Shown piece after piece: positions 32,981-41,278 of a stretch of 46,415 nucleotides of DNA (the first letter of the stretch is position 1; every line of letters begins with the position of its first letter). The DNA is from an uncultured Pseudomonadota bacterium (GTDB lineage Bacteria; Pseudomonadota; Gammaproteobacteria; Burkholderiales; Rhodocyclaceae). The stretch lies in contig CAJBDJ010000027.1 of assembly GCA_903951825.1 (NCBI GenBank), forward strand, positions 1 to 46,415, read 5' to 3'. A model generated the notes under the pieces. That model saw only the letters and a program-made list of their open reading frames with translations, was not told the DNA's origin and made no database searches. The translations under genes were made by a program, and so were the position numbers.

Positions 32981-33802
32981 ATGCCCATGCTTTCCTGCGG
33001 CCGCTACCGCTTATCGCTTGCCCAGCCATTGATCATGGGCATCGTCAATCTCACCCCCGATTCGTTTTCGGGCGATGGTTGTGCCGACAATGTCGGGCAG
33101 GCAATCGCCCATGCGCATCAGCAACTGCTTGCCGGGGCGCAGATTCTTGATGTCGGCGCCGAATCATCGAGGCCGGGCGCGATTGCAACGTCGCTGGAAG
33201 AAGAGTTGTGCCGTCTGCGCCCGGTATTGCGTGAGATTGCGACCTGGGGCGTGCCAATATCGGTCGATACCTACAAGCCCGAGGTGATGCGCGAGGCGCT
33301 TGGTTTGGGGGTGTCGATGATCAACGACATCACCGGTTTTCAGAATCCGCAGGCGTTGGCGATCGTTGCCGACGCCGATTGTGGCCTGTGCATCATGCAC
33401 ATGCAGGGTGATCCCGGAATCATGCAGGCGGCGCCGCATTACGACGATGTGGTATTTGAAGTCCAGCATTTTCTGCGTGCGCGGGTCGCCGCCTGTCTGG
33501 CCTTGGGCATTGCTGGCGAGCGCATTGTGCTCGATCCGGGTTTTGGCTTTGGCAAGACCCTGGAACACAATTCACAGCTATTTCGAGCCTTGTCCGTCAT
33601 GAACATCGAGGATTTGCCCTGGCTGATCGGTGTCTCGAGAAAATCCATGCTCGGCGGCATTACCGGCCGTCCCGCCGGCGAAAGAATGCCGGCCAGCATT
33701 GCGGCAGCCATTCTGGCGGTTCAGAAAGGTGCGAAAATCTTGCGGGTTCATGACGTTGCGGCAACGCGCGATGCGTTGGCGGTGATGACGGCACTTCAAT
33801 AA
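32981..33802 (+). CDS. folP: Dihydropteroate synthase
   Basis: Condenses p-aminobenzoate with the dihydropterin pyrophosphate in folate synthesis; the sulfonamide target. It has IMGIVNLTPDSFSGDG, ILDVGAESSRPGA, PISVDTYKPEVMREAL, MINDITGF, LDPGFGFGKTLEHN and GVSRKSMLG. The usual loop is SFSDGG; here it reads SFSGDG. ATGs at 32981 and 32987 are both possible, and neither has a recognisable ribosome-binding site because the terminator lies immediately upstream. The frame is technically open back to 32954 within the terminator, which is unlikely to be used. glmM follows after six bases. Confidence 0.95.
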   Translation: MPMLSCGRYRLSLAQPLIMGIVNLTPDSFSGDGCADNVGQAIAHAHQQLLAGAQILDVGAESSRPGAIATSLEEELCRLRPVLREIATWGVPISVDTYKPEVMREALGLGVSMINDITGFQNPQALAIVADADCGLCIMHMQGDPGIMQAAPHYDDVVFEVQHFLRARVAACLALGIAGERIVLDPGFGFGKTLEHNSQLFRALSVMNIEDLPWLIGVSRKSMLGGITGRPAGERMPASIAAAILAVQKGAKILRVHDVAATRDALAVMTALQ

Positions 33803-33808
33803 GGAACA

Positions 33809-35164
33809 ATGATGGACAGAAAATACTTTGGTACCGATGGTATTCGCGGGCGCGTCGGGCAATCGCCGATCACGCCGGATTTCGTCATGCGACTCGGCTA
33901 TGCGGCCGGCAAGGTATTGCTCGAAAAATCCGAAGGCCGGGGAACTGAGCGACCTTCGGTATTGATTGGCAAAGACACGCGGCTCTCCGGTTACATGCTC
34001 GAATCGGCGCTCGAAGCCGGCTTTGCCGCTGCCGGAGTTGATGTCTGCCTGGTCGGCCCGCTGCCGACGCCGGCGATTGCCTACCTGACACGCGCCTTGC
34101 GTTTGCAGGCGGGGATCGTCATTTCGGCCTCGCACAACCCCTATTACGATAACGGAATCAAGTTTTTCTCGGCGCAGGGCAGCAAGCTGCCGGACGAGGT
34201 CGAACTGGCGATCGAGGCCGCCATCGACTTGCCAATGGAGTGCGTGGCGCCGGCTGATCTCGGGCGCGCAAGGCGGATTGACGATGCGCGGGGGCGCTAC
34301 ATCGAATTCTGCAAAAGCACCTTCCCCAATGATCTCGATTTGCGCGGGCTGAAAATTGTCGTGGATTGTGCGCATGGGGCGGCATATCACACAGCCCCCG
34401 ATATCTTTCATGAATTGGGTGCCGAGGTTGTCACCATCGGTACGCAGCCGAATGGTCTGAACATCAATGACGGCGTCGGAGCGACTGCGCCGAAAGCCCT
34501 CTGCGCCGCGGTGCTGGCGCATCGTGCCGACCTGGGTCTGGCGCTCGATGGCGATGCCGACCGGATTCTCATGGTCGATGCCGAGGGTAGTCTTTATGAT
34601 GGCGATCAATTGCTTTATGCGCTTGTTTGCAGCCGCGCCAAACATGGCCCGGTGGCTGGTGTTGTTGGTACCCTGATGAGCAATCTTGCCCTTGAACATG
34701 CCCTGGCGCGTCTGGATGTGCCATTTGCCCGCGCCGCCGTCGGTGACCGTTATGTGGTCGAAATGCTTTCTGAGAAAGCCTGGCTGTACGGCGGCGAAAA
34801 CTCCGGGCATCTGCTGGCGCTTGATCGGCATACCACCGGTGACGGCACGGTTGCCGCGCTGCAGATACTGGCTGCCCTGCGCGAGACAAACGGTAGCCTC
34901 AAGGAATTACTCTCCGGCCTCACGCTCTACCCGCAAAAGCTGATCAATGTGCCGCTCGCCAAAGGCTTCCGATGGCAGGACGATCCGACGATTCAGACTG
35001 CCTTGCAAGCCACTGAGGCCAAAATGGCCGGCCGCGGCCGGGTTTTACTGCGCGCCTCGGGAACAGAACCGTTATTGCGGGTGATGGTAGAGGGCGAATG
35101 CGCTCAGGAAGTACAGGCCGCTGCCGAAGAACTCGCCGGCATCATCCGCCAAATCACGCAATAA
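33809..35164 (+). CDS. glmM: Phosphoglucosamine mutase
   Basis: Converts glucosamine-6-phosphate to glucosamine-1-phosphate for peptidoglycan and LPS precursors. The 451-residue protein has [14 protein letters not shown], the phosphoserine loop [16 protein letters not shown] (Ser108), the metal loop [14 protein letters not shown], the sugar-binding GGENSGH and the phosphate-binding [15 protein letters not shown]. Two tandem ATGs (33809, 33812) follow AAGGAA; the second gives better spacing. The ftsH-folP-glmM order is conserved in proteobacteria. Confidence 0.97.
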   Translation: MMDRKYFGTDGIRGRVGQSPITPDFVMRLGYAAGKVLLEKSEGRGTERPSVLIGKDTRLSGYMLESALEAGFAAAGVDVCLVGPLPTPAIAYLTRALRLQAGIVISASHNPYYDNGIKFFSAQGSKLPDEVELAIEAAIDLPMECVAPADLGRARRIDDARGRYIEFCKSTFPNDLDLRGLKIVVDCAHGAAYHTAPDIFHELGAEVVTIGTQPNGLNINDGVGATAPKALCAAVLAHRADLGLALDGDADRILMVDAEGSLYDGDQLLYALVCSRAKHGPVAGVVGTLMSNLALEHALARLDVPFARAAVGDRYVVEMLSEKAWLYGGENSGHLLALDRHTTGDGTVAALQILAALRETNGSLKELLSGLTLYPQKLINVPLAKGFRWQDDPTIQTALQATEAKMAGRGRVLLRASGTEPLLRVMVEGECAQEVQAAAEELAGIIRQITQ

Positions 35165-35196
35165 GCTGCAGGGGCAAGCATCGTTGGCGAGCGTCG

Positions 35197-36705
35197 CTAC
35201 GGTGCCGGATCCGGCTCGACATTGAAGACTTCGATACTCATTGTCTGCTCGGTTAATTGGGTGGGACGAACTTCGCGGATCTGCAGGTTCTCCTGCTCGA
35301 TCAGAAGCAGCAATTTACGGCTGTCAGCCGGCAGTGCGCCTGTTTGCACGACTAATCCGGGACGCAGGCGCAAGGGAGGCATTTCCGGCAGGATGAGCGC
35401 GGCGATGTGCTTGGCGTCGAGTTCGAAGGGGCGTGCCAATTCGGCGGCGATGGCTCGTGAGGCCAATTGTTGCAAGCCGAGTTCGACGTGCTCGGGGTTT
35501 TCCGAAAGCGCCCAGCGAACGATACAGATATGCCCGGGAAAACTCGTCTGGCCGGGTCTCTCGATTGTCTGCACGGCAACAATATCGCCAACCCGGACGT
35601 TACTGGTTTGACCGGACATGTGCATTAGCGCGTAGCCATCGGGACTTTCGTTGGTCACCATCCATTCACTGGTTTCATGGTCGCTCTCCGGTTCGCGGGT
35701 CAGCCGCCACAATGGCTCAAGTCCGAAACAGAGTTTGACGCGATAGGACTGTTTGCGGCGCGGAAACTTCCGCTTGGTCGGATGCCCCCAGAGGTTTTTC
35801 AGACGCCGCAGGACGCCGCGGCCGGCGTGGCTATCGGCAAAATGAGGAAGGCCGAGACTGGCTGCAGTGGCGCCATTCTCCAATTGGCTGAGAAATTCTC
35901 GCACCTGCTGCGCCGCTTCGTCGCCGGACAGGAAAAAAATCGGCACATCGCCGGGGGGCAGCCGACGGACAAGCGCATGAGCCGGAAAGTCGCGCTCTAC
36001 ATCGACCCAAAACAGGCAGCTAAAGCCGGGCGGCGGCAGATCTGCGATGGTTACAGGCTGGATGCGTGTTTCGACCAGAGCGACGATGAATTCGAGTTCA
36101 CGAGCCGAAAAGGAGGCCGGTTGGGCAATCGCCGTGAGTAAGGTCGAAGAGTAGAGAGTTTGCAGCGACGGCATATCGCGCGTCGCCGGCAGTTCATGGA
36201 TACCGAGTTGGCGCGCTGAGTTGAACGCCGCATGTATTTTTTGCCAGATTCCGATGCCGTGCGGGGCGGCGACAAGGTGACTGATCCGGATATGCCAGCT
36301 CAGGCAGCGGATGATAATGGCCAGCGCGGTTTGCGGCGCCAGAGAGACAGCCTTGCCCTGCGGGTCAAAAAGTCCGGCCAGCGAGTTGAAATACTCCTGG
36401 GCGAGAGAATCGAGCAAATCCTGCAGGATGCGCACCCGCTGCCGTACTTTGCGCGTCACCGGCAAGCTCACTTCGAGCAGCCGGGGAATTTCGGAAAAAA
36501 CCATGCGTTCGATCTCGCGCAATACCAGATCGAGAATCTTGATGCGCTGGCCGCTGGGAACGATAGCTTCGCGCAAGCGCAAAAGGTGGCCGAGGAGTTG
36601 CTCAGCGTCATCGGAGCCGTGCCGACCATGAGCCAGCGCGAGCCAGTCGAGAATGGCGGACACCTTGCTGTCAGAAAGGTCTGGCTGGCTGCTGTGTAAA
36701 TTCAT
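35197..36705 (-). CDS. Uncharacterised protein with possible C-terminal PilZ-like domain
   Basis: A 502-residue protein starting MNLHSSQPDLSDSKVSAILD; the frame is open upstream into queG but that part looks spurious. The N-terminal 250 residues are leucine-rich and probably helical. A central part (about 250-330) includes FSARELEFIVALVETRI and PPGFSCLFWVDVERDFP. Near residue 355-450 it has a basic PRRKQSYRVKL followed by VTNESPDGYAL and a beta-rich VGDIVAVQT...HICIVRW pattern. This resembles the basic patch plus [D/N]-x-S-x-x-G of PilZ c-di-GMP-binding domains, but the arginine spacing is not canonical. No membrane segments. No clear ribosome-binding site. It is alone between glmM (convergent) and queG (same strand, 83 bp away). 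Confidence 0.6.
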   Translation of the reverse strand: MNLHSSQPDLSDSKVSAILDWLALAHGRHGSDDAEQLLGHLLRLREAIVPSGQRIKILDLVLREIERMVFSEIPRLLEVSLPVTRKVRQRVRILQDLLDSLAQEYFNSLAGLFDPQGKAVSLAPQTALAIIIRCLSWHIRISHLVAAPHGIGIWQKIHAAFNSARQLGIHELPATRDMPSLQTLYSSTLLTAIAQPASFSARELEFIVALVETRIQPVTIADLPPPGFSCLFWVDVERDFPAHALVRRLPPGDVPIFFLSGDEAAQQVREFLSQLENGATAASLGLPHFADSHAGRGVLRRLKNLWGHPTKRKFPRRKQSYRVKLCFGLEPLWRLTREPESDHETSEWMVTNESPDGYALMHMSGQTSNVRVGDIVAVQTIERPGQTSFPGHICIVRWALSENPEHVELGLQQLASRAIAAELARPFELDAKHIAALILPEMPPLRLRPGLVVQTGALPADSRKLLLLIEQENLQIREVRPTQLTEQTMSIEVFNVEPDPAP

Positions 36706-36745
36706 AGGACAATGAGGATAACCAATATTTGTCAGCTTGGAAAAA

Positions 36746-36773
36746 GTTTGACAAGGTTTGACAGGGGTTGAAG
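36746..36773. promoter_or_regulatory. Helically phased GTTTGACA repeats upstream of the 35197-36705 gene
   Basis: GTTTGACAAG (36746-36755) and GTTTGACAGG (36756-36765) are direct 10-bp repeats, followed by a weaker GGTTGAAGG-type copy (36766-36773). They lie 41-68 bp upstream of the minus-strand start, one copy per helical turn. This is the layout of a multimeric activator or repressor site. On the minus strand TTGTCA within the array could also act as a -35. Confidence 0.4.
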
Positions 36774-36788
36774 GGTGTTCCGTGCGGA

Positions 36789-37862
36789 TTATTCGGAGTC
36801 TGGCGGCGCGAATGATTGACCCTGCTGCCGGGCAATCGCCCACGCCACATGTTCCCGTACGAGCGCGGAAGGATCGTCGAGGCGCCGCTGCAAGGCGGCC
36901 AAAATTTCGGCATTTGGCGGGCAATTGCCGAGTCCGACGGCAATGTTGCGCAGCCAACGCTGGTGGCCGATGCGACGAATCGGGCTACCGGCCATGCGCT
37001 GATTGAAAATCTCCGGCGTCCATGCAAAAAGATCGACAAGTGCCGCCGAATCCAGTCCGTGCCGCGGCGCAAACGCGGGGTCGCCGAGCTGCGCGAAGCG
37101 ATTCCACGGGCAGCAGGTTTGGCAGTCATCGCAACCGTAAATTCGTGTGCCGACGAATCGTCGCAGATTTTCCGGTATCGAGCCGGCCAGCTCGATCGTC
37201 AGGTAGGAAATGCAGCGTCGTGCATCGACCCGGTAAGGCGCGACGATTGCCTGGGTTGGGCAGGCATCCAGGCAGGCGGAACAACGCCCGCAATGATCGG
37301 CCAAGGGTTGATCGGGGGGTAAGGGAAGGTCGCAATAAATTTCGCCGAGAAAACGCCACGAGCCTTGCCGGGAGAGCAGCAGCGTGTGTTTTCCGCGCCA
37401 GCCGAGGCCGGCCTGCGCAGCGAAATGGACTTCCATGACCGGCGCAGAATCGCTAAAAACCCGGTAGCCGAAGGGGCCGATCATCGCGGCGATGCGATCC
37501 GCCAGTTGTTGCAGTCGCCGGCGCACGACCTTGTGGTAGTCGCGCCCTTGCGCGTAACGGGAAATGACCGCCAGGCCGGGTTTTTCAGCCTTCGGTGCCG
37601 GCTGTAGATAGTCGATGGCGAGCGAAATGACGCTGATCGTTCCGGGCAGCAAGGCAGTCGGGTTGGTGCGCAGTTCGGCATGGCGAGCCATATAATCCAT
37701 TTCTCCGTGCAGGCCGTCGGCCAGCCAGCGCCGGAGTTCATCGCCGGCCGCGCCGATGTCGGCGCGGGCGACGCCGACGCCCGAAAAACCGAGTTCGGCG
37801 GCGGCCAGGCGGATGGCTTCTTTAAGGTTTGAGTTGTCCTCAGTGGAGTTTCGATCGTGCAT
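36789..37862 (-). CDS. queG: Epoxyqueuosine reductase
   Basis: Reduces epoxyqueuosine to queuosine in tRNA, a cobalamin-dependent last step of Q synthesis. The 357-residue protein starts MHDRNSTEDN and carries the family regions MDYMARHAELRTNP and KVVRRRLQQLA. Two [4Fe-4S] motifs follow, HCGRCSACLDACPTQAI and YGCDDCQTCCPWNRFA. The C-terminus is HEAT-like (LVREHVAWAIARQ). The ATG is chosen because it matches the family start; the frame continues upstream across tsaE. Its start codon region overlaps that of tsaE on the opposite strand. Confidence 0.95.
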   Translation of the reverse strand: MHDRNSTEDNSNLKEAIRLAAAELGFSGVGVARADIGAAGDELRRWLADGLHGEMDYMARHAELRTNPTALLPGTISVISLAIDYLQPAPKAEKPGLAVISRYAQGRDYHKVVRRRLQQLADRIAAMIGPFGYRVFSDSAPVMEVHFAAQAGLGWRGKHTLLLSRQGSWRFLGEIYCDLPLPPDQPLADHCGRCSACLDACPTQAIVAPYRVDARRCISYLTIELAGSIPENLRRFVGTRIYGCDDCQTCCPWNRFAQLGDPAFAPRHGLDSAALVDLFAWTPEIFNQRMAGSPIRRIGHQRWLRNIAVGLGNCPPNAEILAALQRRLDDPSALVREHVAWAIARQQGQSFAPPDSE

Positions 37863-38372
37863 AGTCCGGATGTTACCGCCGTTTTTGAACTGCCCGACGA
37901 GGCTGCAACGCAGCGTCTTGGCATGCTTCTGGCTCCCTTGCTGGCGCCCGGTATGGTGGTTTTTCTGGAAGGCGATCTGGGGGCGGGAAAAACCAGTCTG
38001 GCGCGCTCGGTGATTCGCGCCATGGGACACGGCGGCGCGGTGAAAAGCCCGACCTATTCTCTGGTTGAAGTTTACGTAATTTCGAGCTTATACTTATATC
38101 ACTTTGATTTTTATCGTTTCGAGGCACATGAGGAGTTTCTCGATGCGGGCTTTGACGAATATTTCAACGCACATGCGATTTGTCTCGTCGAATGGCCGGA
38201 GCGAGCCGAACGCTGCCTCCCGTCGGCCGATTTGCGCTTTCAACTCCATTATGCAAACTCCGGACGTTTCCTCGAAGTCATGGCAAATTCAACCCAGGGG
38301 GCGATATGTCTAAAAACGCTCATCCTCGCCTGGGACGGCGAAAACTGCTCCATTGTGCCGGCGCCTCGCTGA
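37857..38372 (+). CDS. tsaE: tRNA threonylcarbamoyladenosine biosynthesis ATPase TsaE
   Basis: P-loop ATPase that works with TsaB/TsaD in making t6A on ANN-decoding tRNAs. It has FLEGDLGAGKTSLARSVI (Walker A), SPTYSLVEVY, YHFDFYRF and the acidic LVEWPERAE. The frame gives 171 residues from a GTG at 37857. That GTG overlaps the queG start by six bases on the other strand, so each promoter must lie inside the other gene. The 3' end overlaps amiC by 67 bp. A short AT-rich patch (38071-38115) interrupts an otherwise GC-rich gene. Confidence 0.94.
   Translation: MHSPDVTAVFELPDEAATQRLGMLLAPLLAPGMVVFLEGDLGAGKTSLARSVIRAMGHGGAVKSPTYSLVEVYVISSLYLYHFDFYRFEAHEEFLDAGFDEYFNAHAICLVEWPERAERCLPSADLRFQLHYANSGRFLEVMANSTQGAICLKTLILAWDGENCSIVPAPR
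38065..38094 (+). promoter_or_regulatory. Possible internal promoter for amiC inside tsaE
   Basis: TTGAAG (38065-38070), 18 bp, then TATACT (38089-38094) form a good sigma-70-like pair within the AT-rich patch of tsaE, about 210 bp upstream of the amiC ATG. This is sequence resemblance only. Confidence 0.35.
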
Positions 38373-39649
38373 TTTTTTCACTGGTTCCACTGGCCGCCGC
38401 CGCCCCTCGTCAACCTTCGGTGATGGCCGTTCGTATCTGGCCAGCCGCTGATTACACGCGAGTGACGCTGGAGTACGACGCGCCGATCAAGCACACCCAT
38501 TTCATGGTCGACAACCCGGATCGCCTGGTCGTCGATATCGAGGGTGTCGAATTCAATAGTGTGCTCGATAGTCTGGCGCGCAAAGTCGCCGCCGACGACC
38601 CTTACATCAAGCTGCTGCGCGCCGGTCGCTTCAAGCCGGGAGTGGTTCGCCTGGTGATTGAACTCAAGGCCAAGGTCGCGCCGCAGGTATTCGAATTGCC
38701 GCCAGCCGGCAATTACGGACATCGTCTGGTTCTCGACGTTTATCCGCTGACGCCCGTCGATCCCTTGATGGCTTTGCTCGAAGGTCGCCAGGACGCGGTT
38801 GAGCCTTATCAGCTCGATGCGGGTGCGGGAGAAAAAAAGGCCGGCGAAGCGAGCGGGCGGGCGCCTGAAAAGGCGCCGGAGGTACATACCAGCAAGAAAT
38901 CCGGCAATCCGGTGGTCGACCGCCTGATCACCATCACCCTCGATCCCGGCCACGGTGGCGAAGATCCCGGCGCCGTCGGCAAGGGCGGGTCGTACGAGAA
39001 GAACGTCACGCTGGCCGTTGCCCGGCGACTCAAGGCGCGGATTGATGCCGAGCCGAACATGCGTGCCGTGCTGACGCGCGATGCGGATTTCTTTGTACCC
39101 CTGCAAGTGCGCGTTCAAAAAGCGCGACGGGTTCAGTCCGATCTGTTTCTGTCGATCCATGCCGATGCGTGGATCAAACCGGACGCCCGTGGCTCTTCAG
39201 TTTTTGTCCTGTCCGAGCGCGGCGCCTCAAGCACCCAGGCACGCCTGCTGGCACAGCGCGAAAACGAGGCCGACCTGGTCGGTGGCGTCAATATTGGTTC
39301 CAAAGACCTCTTTCTCGCCAAAACCCTGCTCGATCTGTCGCAGACCGCAACCATCAACGACAGCCTGAAACTCGGCAAATACCTGCTTGGCGAGCTGGGC
39401 GGCGTCAATACCTTGCACAAAAACAACGTCGAACAGGCCAGTTTTGCGGTTCTCAAGGCGCCCGACATTCCCTCGGCCTTGATCGAAACGGCATTTATCT
39501 CGAATCCCGAAGAAGAGCGCCGGCTCAATGACGATACCTATCAGGACAAACTGGCCGATGCCATTGTTCGTGGCGTTCGTCAGTACTTCATCAAGCACCC
39601 GCCGGGGCCCAAGCCCGGCAAGCTGTCAGCGCTCGGCTGGGTGACATAA
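38306..39649 (+). CDS. amiC: N-acetylmuramoyl-L-alanine amidase (AmiC type, Tat signal)
   Basis: Periplasmic zinc amidase that splits septal peptidoglycan for daughter-cell separation. The 447-residue protein begins with a Tat-type signal: GRRKLLH (Arg11-Arg12) then a hydrophobic stretch ending AAAAP near residue 36. An AMIN domain follows (about 40-150). After an EKKAGEASGRAPEKAPE linker comes the Amidase_3 domain with TLDPGHGGEDPGA, YEKNVTLAVARRL, LFLSIHADAW and ALIETAFISNPEEE, covering the zinc ligands and catalytic Glu. The ATG at 38306 has CAGGGGG just upstream and starts at the Tat signal; the longer frame to 38180 is inside tsaE. mutL often follows this gene in relatives, but here it does not. 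Confidence 0.95.
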   Translation: MSKNAHPRLGRRKLLHCAGASLIFSLVPLAAAAPRQPSVMAVRIWPAADYTRVTLEYDAPIKHTHFMVDNPDRLVVDIEGVEFNSVLDSLARKVAADDPYIKLLRAGRFKPGVVRLVIELKAKVAPQVFELPPAGNYGHRLVLDVYPLTPVDPLMALLEGRQDAVEPYQLDAGAGEKKAGEASGRAPEKAPEVHTSKKSGNPVVDRLITITLDPGHGGEDPGAVGKGGSYEKNVTLAVARRLKARIDAEPNMRAVLTRDADFFVPLQVRVQKARRVQSDLFLSIHADAWIKPDARGSSVFVLSERGASSTQARLLAQRENEADLVGGVNIGSKDLFLAKTLLDLSQTATINDSLKLGKYLLGELGGVNTLHKNNVEQASFAVLKAPDIPSALIETAFISNPEEERRLNDDTYQDKLADAIVRGVRQYFIKHPPGPKPGKLSALGWVT

Positions 39650-39935
39650 ATTAAGTCGTCACCTGCGAAATAAAATCCTAACCTCGAAGAATAAAGTCTT
39701 AACGGCTCCTGAAGTTGGTTTATTTTTTGCGGCCATCTCACTGTGCTGAATGTGCGGCAGTACCTTCGCTATCCGCTGCGTGCCTCAGCAGGGAAGCTCT
39801 CTTCCTTCATTTAACTTGTTTACTAGCTGGTCGGGAGCCTACTGGATTCGGGTAGATCTATGGCAAAATCATGAGGATGCCCGCTGGACGGGGAACCTTT
39901 GGCTACCTGACGGGAAGTTTCTTAAAGTTTTTTAA
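39650..39935. other. Non-coding junction between amiC and the defence operon
   Basis: This 286-bp stretch is less GC-rich than its surroundings at its left end. It contains two imperfect 15-bp repeats, AATAAAATCCTAACC (39669-39683) and AATAAAGTCTTAACG (39690-39704), 21 bp apart, the second related to a sequence beyond the defence operon. A 61-codon frame at 39750-39935 has no family resemblance or ribosome-binding site. No convincing sigma-70 promoter or ribosome-binding site for the methyltransferase is visible; the base string just before its ATG is T/A-rich. Confidence 0.5.
39691..39706. repeat. Left copy of a short direct repeat flanking the defence island
   Basis: ATAAAGTCTTAACGGC here matches ATGAAGTCTTAAGCGGC at 46292-46308 in the same orientation with one mismatch and one inserted G; the core AAGTCTTAA is identical. 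The copies bracket the four-gene operon at a distance of 6.6 kb. They could be attachment-site or target-site remnants, or chance. Confidence 0.35.
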
Positions 39936-41276
39936 ATGGCAAAATTCAGATTCATCGACCTATTTTCTGGTCTGGGGGGCTTTCATGTCGCGCTCGAAGC
40001 GCTCGGTGGTAAGTGCGTTTTCGCTGCGGAGATTCAGCCACATCTGCAGACGGTCTACGAGGGCAACTTCGGGCTAAAGCCTGTCGGTGACATCCGGAAC
40101 GTGCTTCCTTTCGAAGTGCCGGACCACGACGTACTGTGCGCAGGTTTTCCCTGCCAAGCGTTCTCGAAGGCTGGTGACCAAGCTGGCTTCAAGTGCTCCC
40201 GCCAGGGAACACTGTTTTTCGACGTGGTCGCCATACTTCAGGAGAAGCGTCCGCGCCACTTCATCCTTGAAAATGTACCCAACCTCCTCAAACATGACGA
40301 GGGCAAAACCTATACCCGCATCAAGCAGGACCTTGAGGCGTTAGGTTACTGCGTGACTGAGAAGCAGTTCTCCCCCCACCATTTCGGCATCCCGCAGGTA
40401 CGGGAGCGGGCGTACATCGTCGGCCGGCTCGGCTCACTGGAGGGATTCGACTGGCCGGAGCGGGAGATGCTCCCGACCGACATCACCGACGTGCTGCTGG
40501 ACTCGCCGGGTGATGCGAAACCCTTGTCCGCGCAGACGCGCCTCTGCCTTACAGTGTGGAACCGGTTTCTGGAGCTATCCCCGCCTGACGTCGACCTGCC
40601 GTCATTCCCCATCTGGTCCATGGAATTCGGTGCCACCTATCCATTCGAGGATACCACCCCGTACGCAGAGAGGGCTCGCGGCGGTGCAGAAGCCTTGGGA
40701 ACCTACTTGGGTACACACGGCAAGCCGCTAGCAGGGTTGCCGCACGACGAGCAGTGGAAAACGCTGCCGAGCCACGCCCGCACGGCTCAAGAGCAGTTTC
40801 CGAAATGGAAGAAGGATTTCATCCGTGCCAATCGCAAGTTCTACGCGGACAACCGACACTGGATTGACCCGTGGCTGCCCTCGGTCAAGCCCTTTATCTC
40901 CTCCCACCAGAAGTTCGAGTGGAACGTACAAGGTGGCGAGCGAGACCTGTGGAAGTACGTCATCCAGTTCCGCGCCTCCGGCGTCCGCATCAAGCGCCGC
41001 ACCACCTCGCCCAGCTTGGTGGCGATGACCGATACGCAAGTTCCTATCATCGGCTGGCAGGAGCGCTACATGACGCCAAGCGAATGCGCGAAGCTCCAGA
41101 GTCTGGGCAACCTTAAGCATCTGCCTGAGCCGCAGGGTCGGGCCTTCGCGGCACTCGGCAACGCAGTCAACGCCAAAGTTGTCGAGAAAGTCGCCCGCGC
41201 ACTGCTTTTCCAGCCGGCCTATTCCGAGAAAGAGCAGATTACCCCTGAACGCGTCCCCCTCCCGGAAGCCGCATAG
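39936..41276 (+). CDS. DNA (cytosine-5) methyltransferase
   Basis: Transfers a methyl group from SAM to C5 of cytosine in a specific DNA site. The 446-residue protein has the C5-MTase motifs in order: [25 protein letters not shown] with the nucleophile Cys73, [26 protein letters not shown], and X AALGNAVN near the C-terminus. Between VIII and X lies a long variable region (about 170-380), the target-recognition part, whose target cannot be read from sequence. It is the first gene of a four-gene operon and would protect host DNA or mark it for the other three products. The start is the ATG at 39936, which gives motif I at the expected distance. The next gene begins two bases after the stop. 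Confidence 0.96.
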   Translation: MAKFRFIDLFSGLGGFHVALEALGGKCVFAAEIQPHLQTVYEGNFGLKPVGDIRNVLPFEVPDHDVLCAGFPCQAFSKAGDQAGFKCSRQGTLFFDVVAILQEKRPRHFILENVPNLLKHDEGKTYTRIKQDLEALGYCVTEKQFSPHHFGIPQVRERAYIVGRLGSLEGFDWPEREMLPTDITDVLLDSPGDAKPLSAQTRLCLTVWNRFLELSPPDVDLPSFPIWSMEFGATYPFEDTTPYAERARGGAEALGTYLGTHGKPLAGLPHDEQWKTLPSHARTAQEQFPKWKKDFIRANRKFYADNRHWIDPWLPSVKPFISSHQKFEWNVQGGERDLWKYVIQFRASGVRIKRRTTSPSLVAMTDTQVPIIGWQERYMTPSECAKLQSLGNLKHLPEPQGRAFAALGNAVNAKVVEKVARALLFQPAYSEKEQITPERVPLPEAA

Positions 41277-41278
41277 CC

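Noticed and set aside
33578-34831. Open minus-strand frame of 417 codons
   Set aside because: Antisense to folP and glmM, both with full motif sets.
39750-39935. 61-codon frame before the methyltransferase
   Set aside because: No ribosome-binding site, no family resemblance and odd composition; it could hide a small regulator but nothing supports it.
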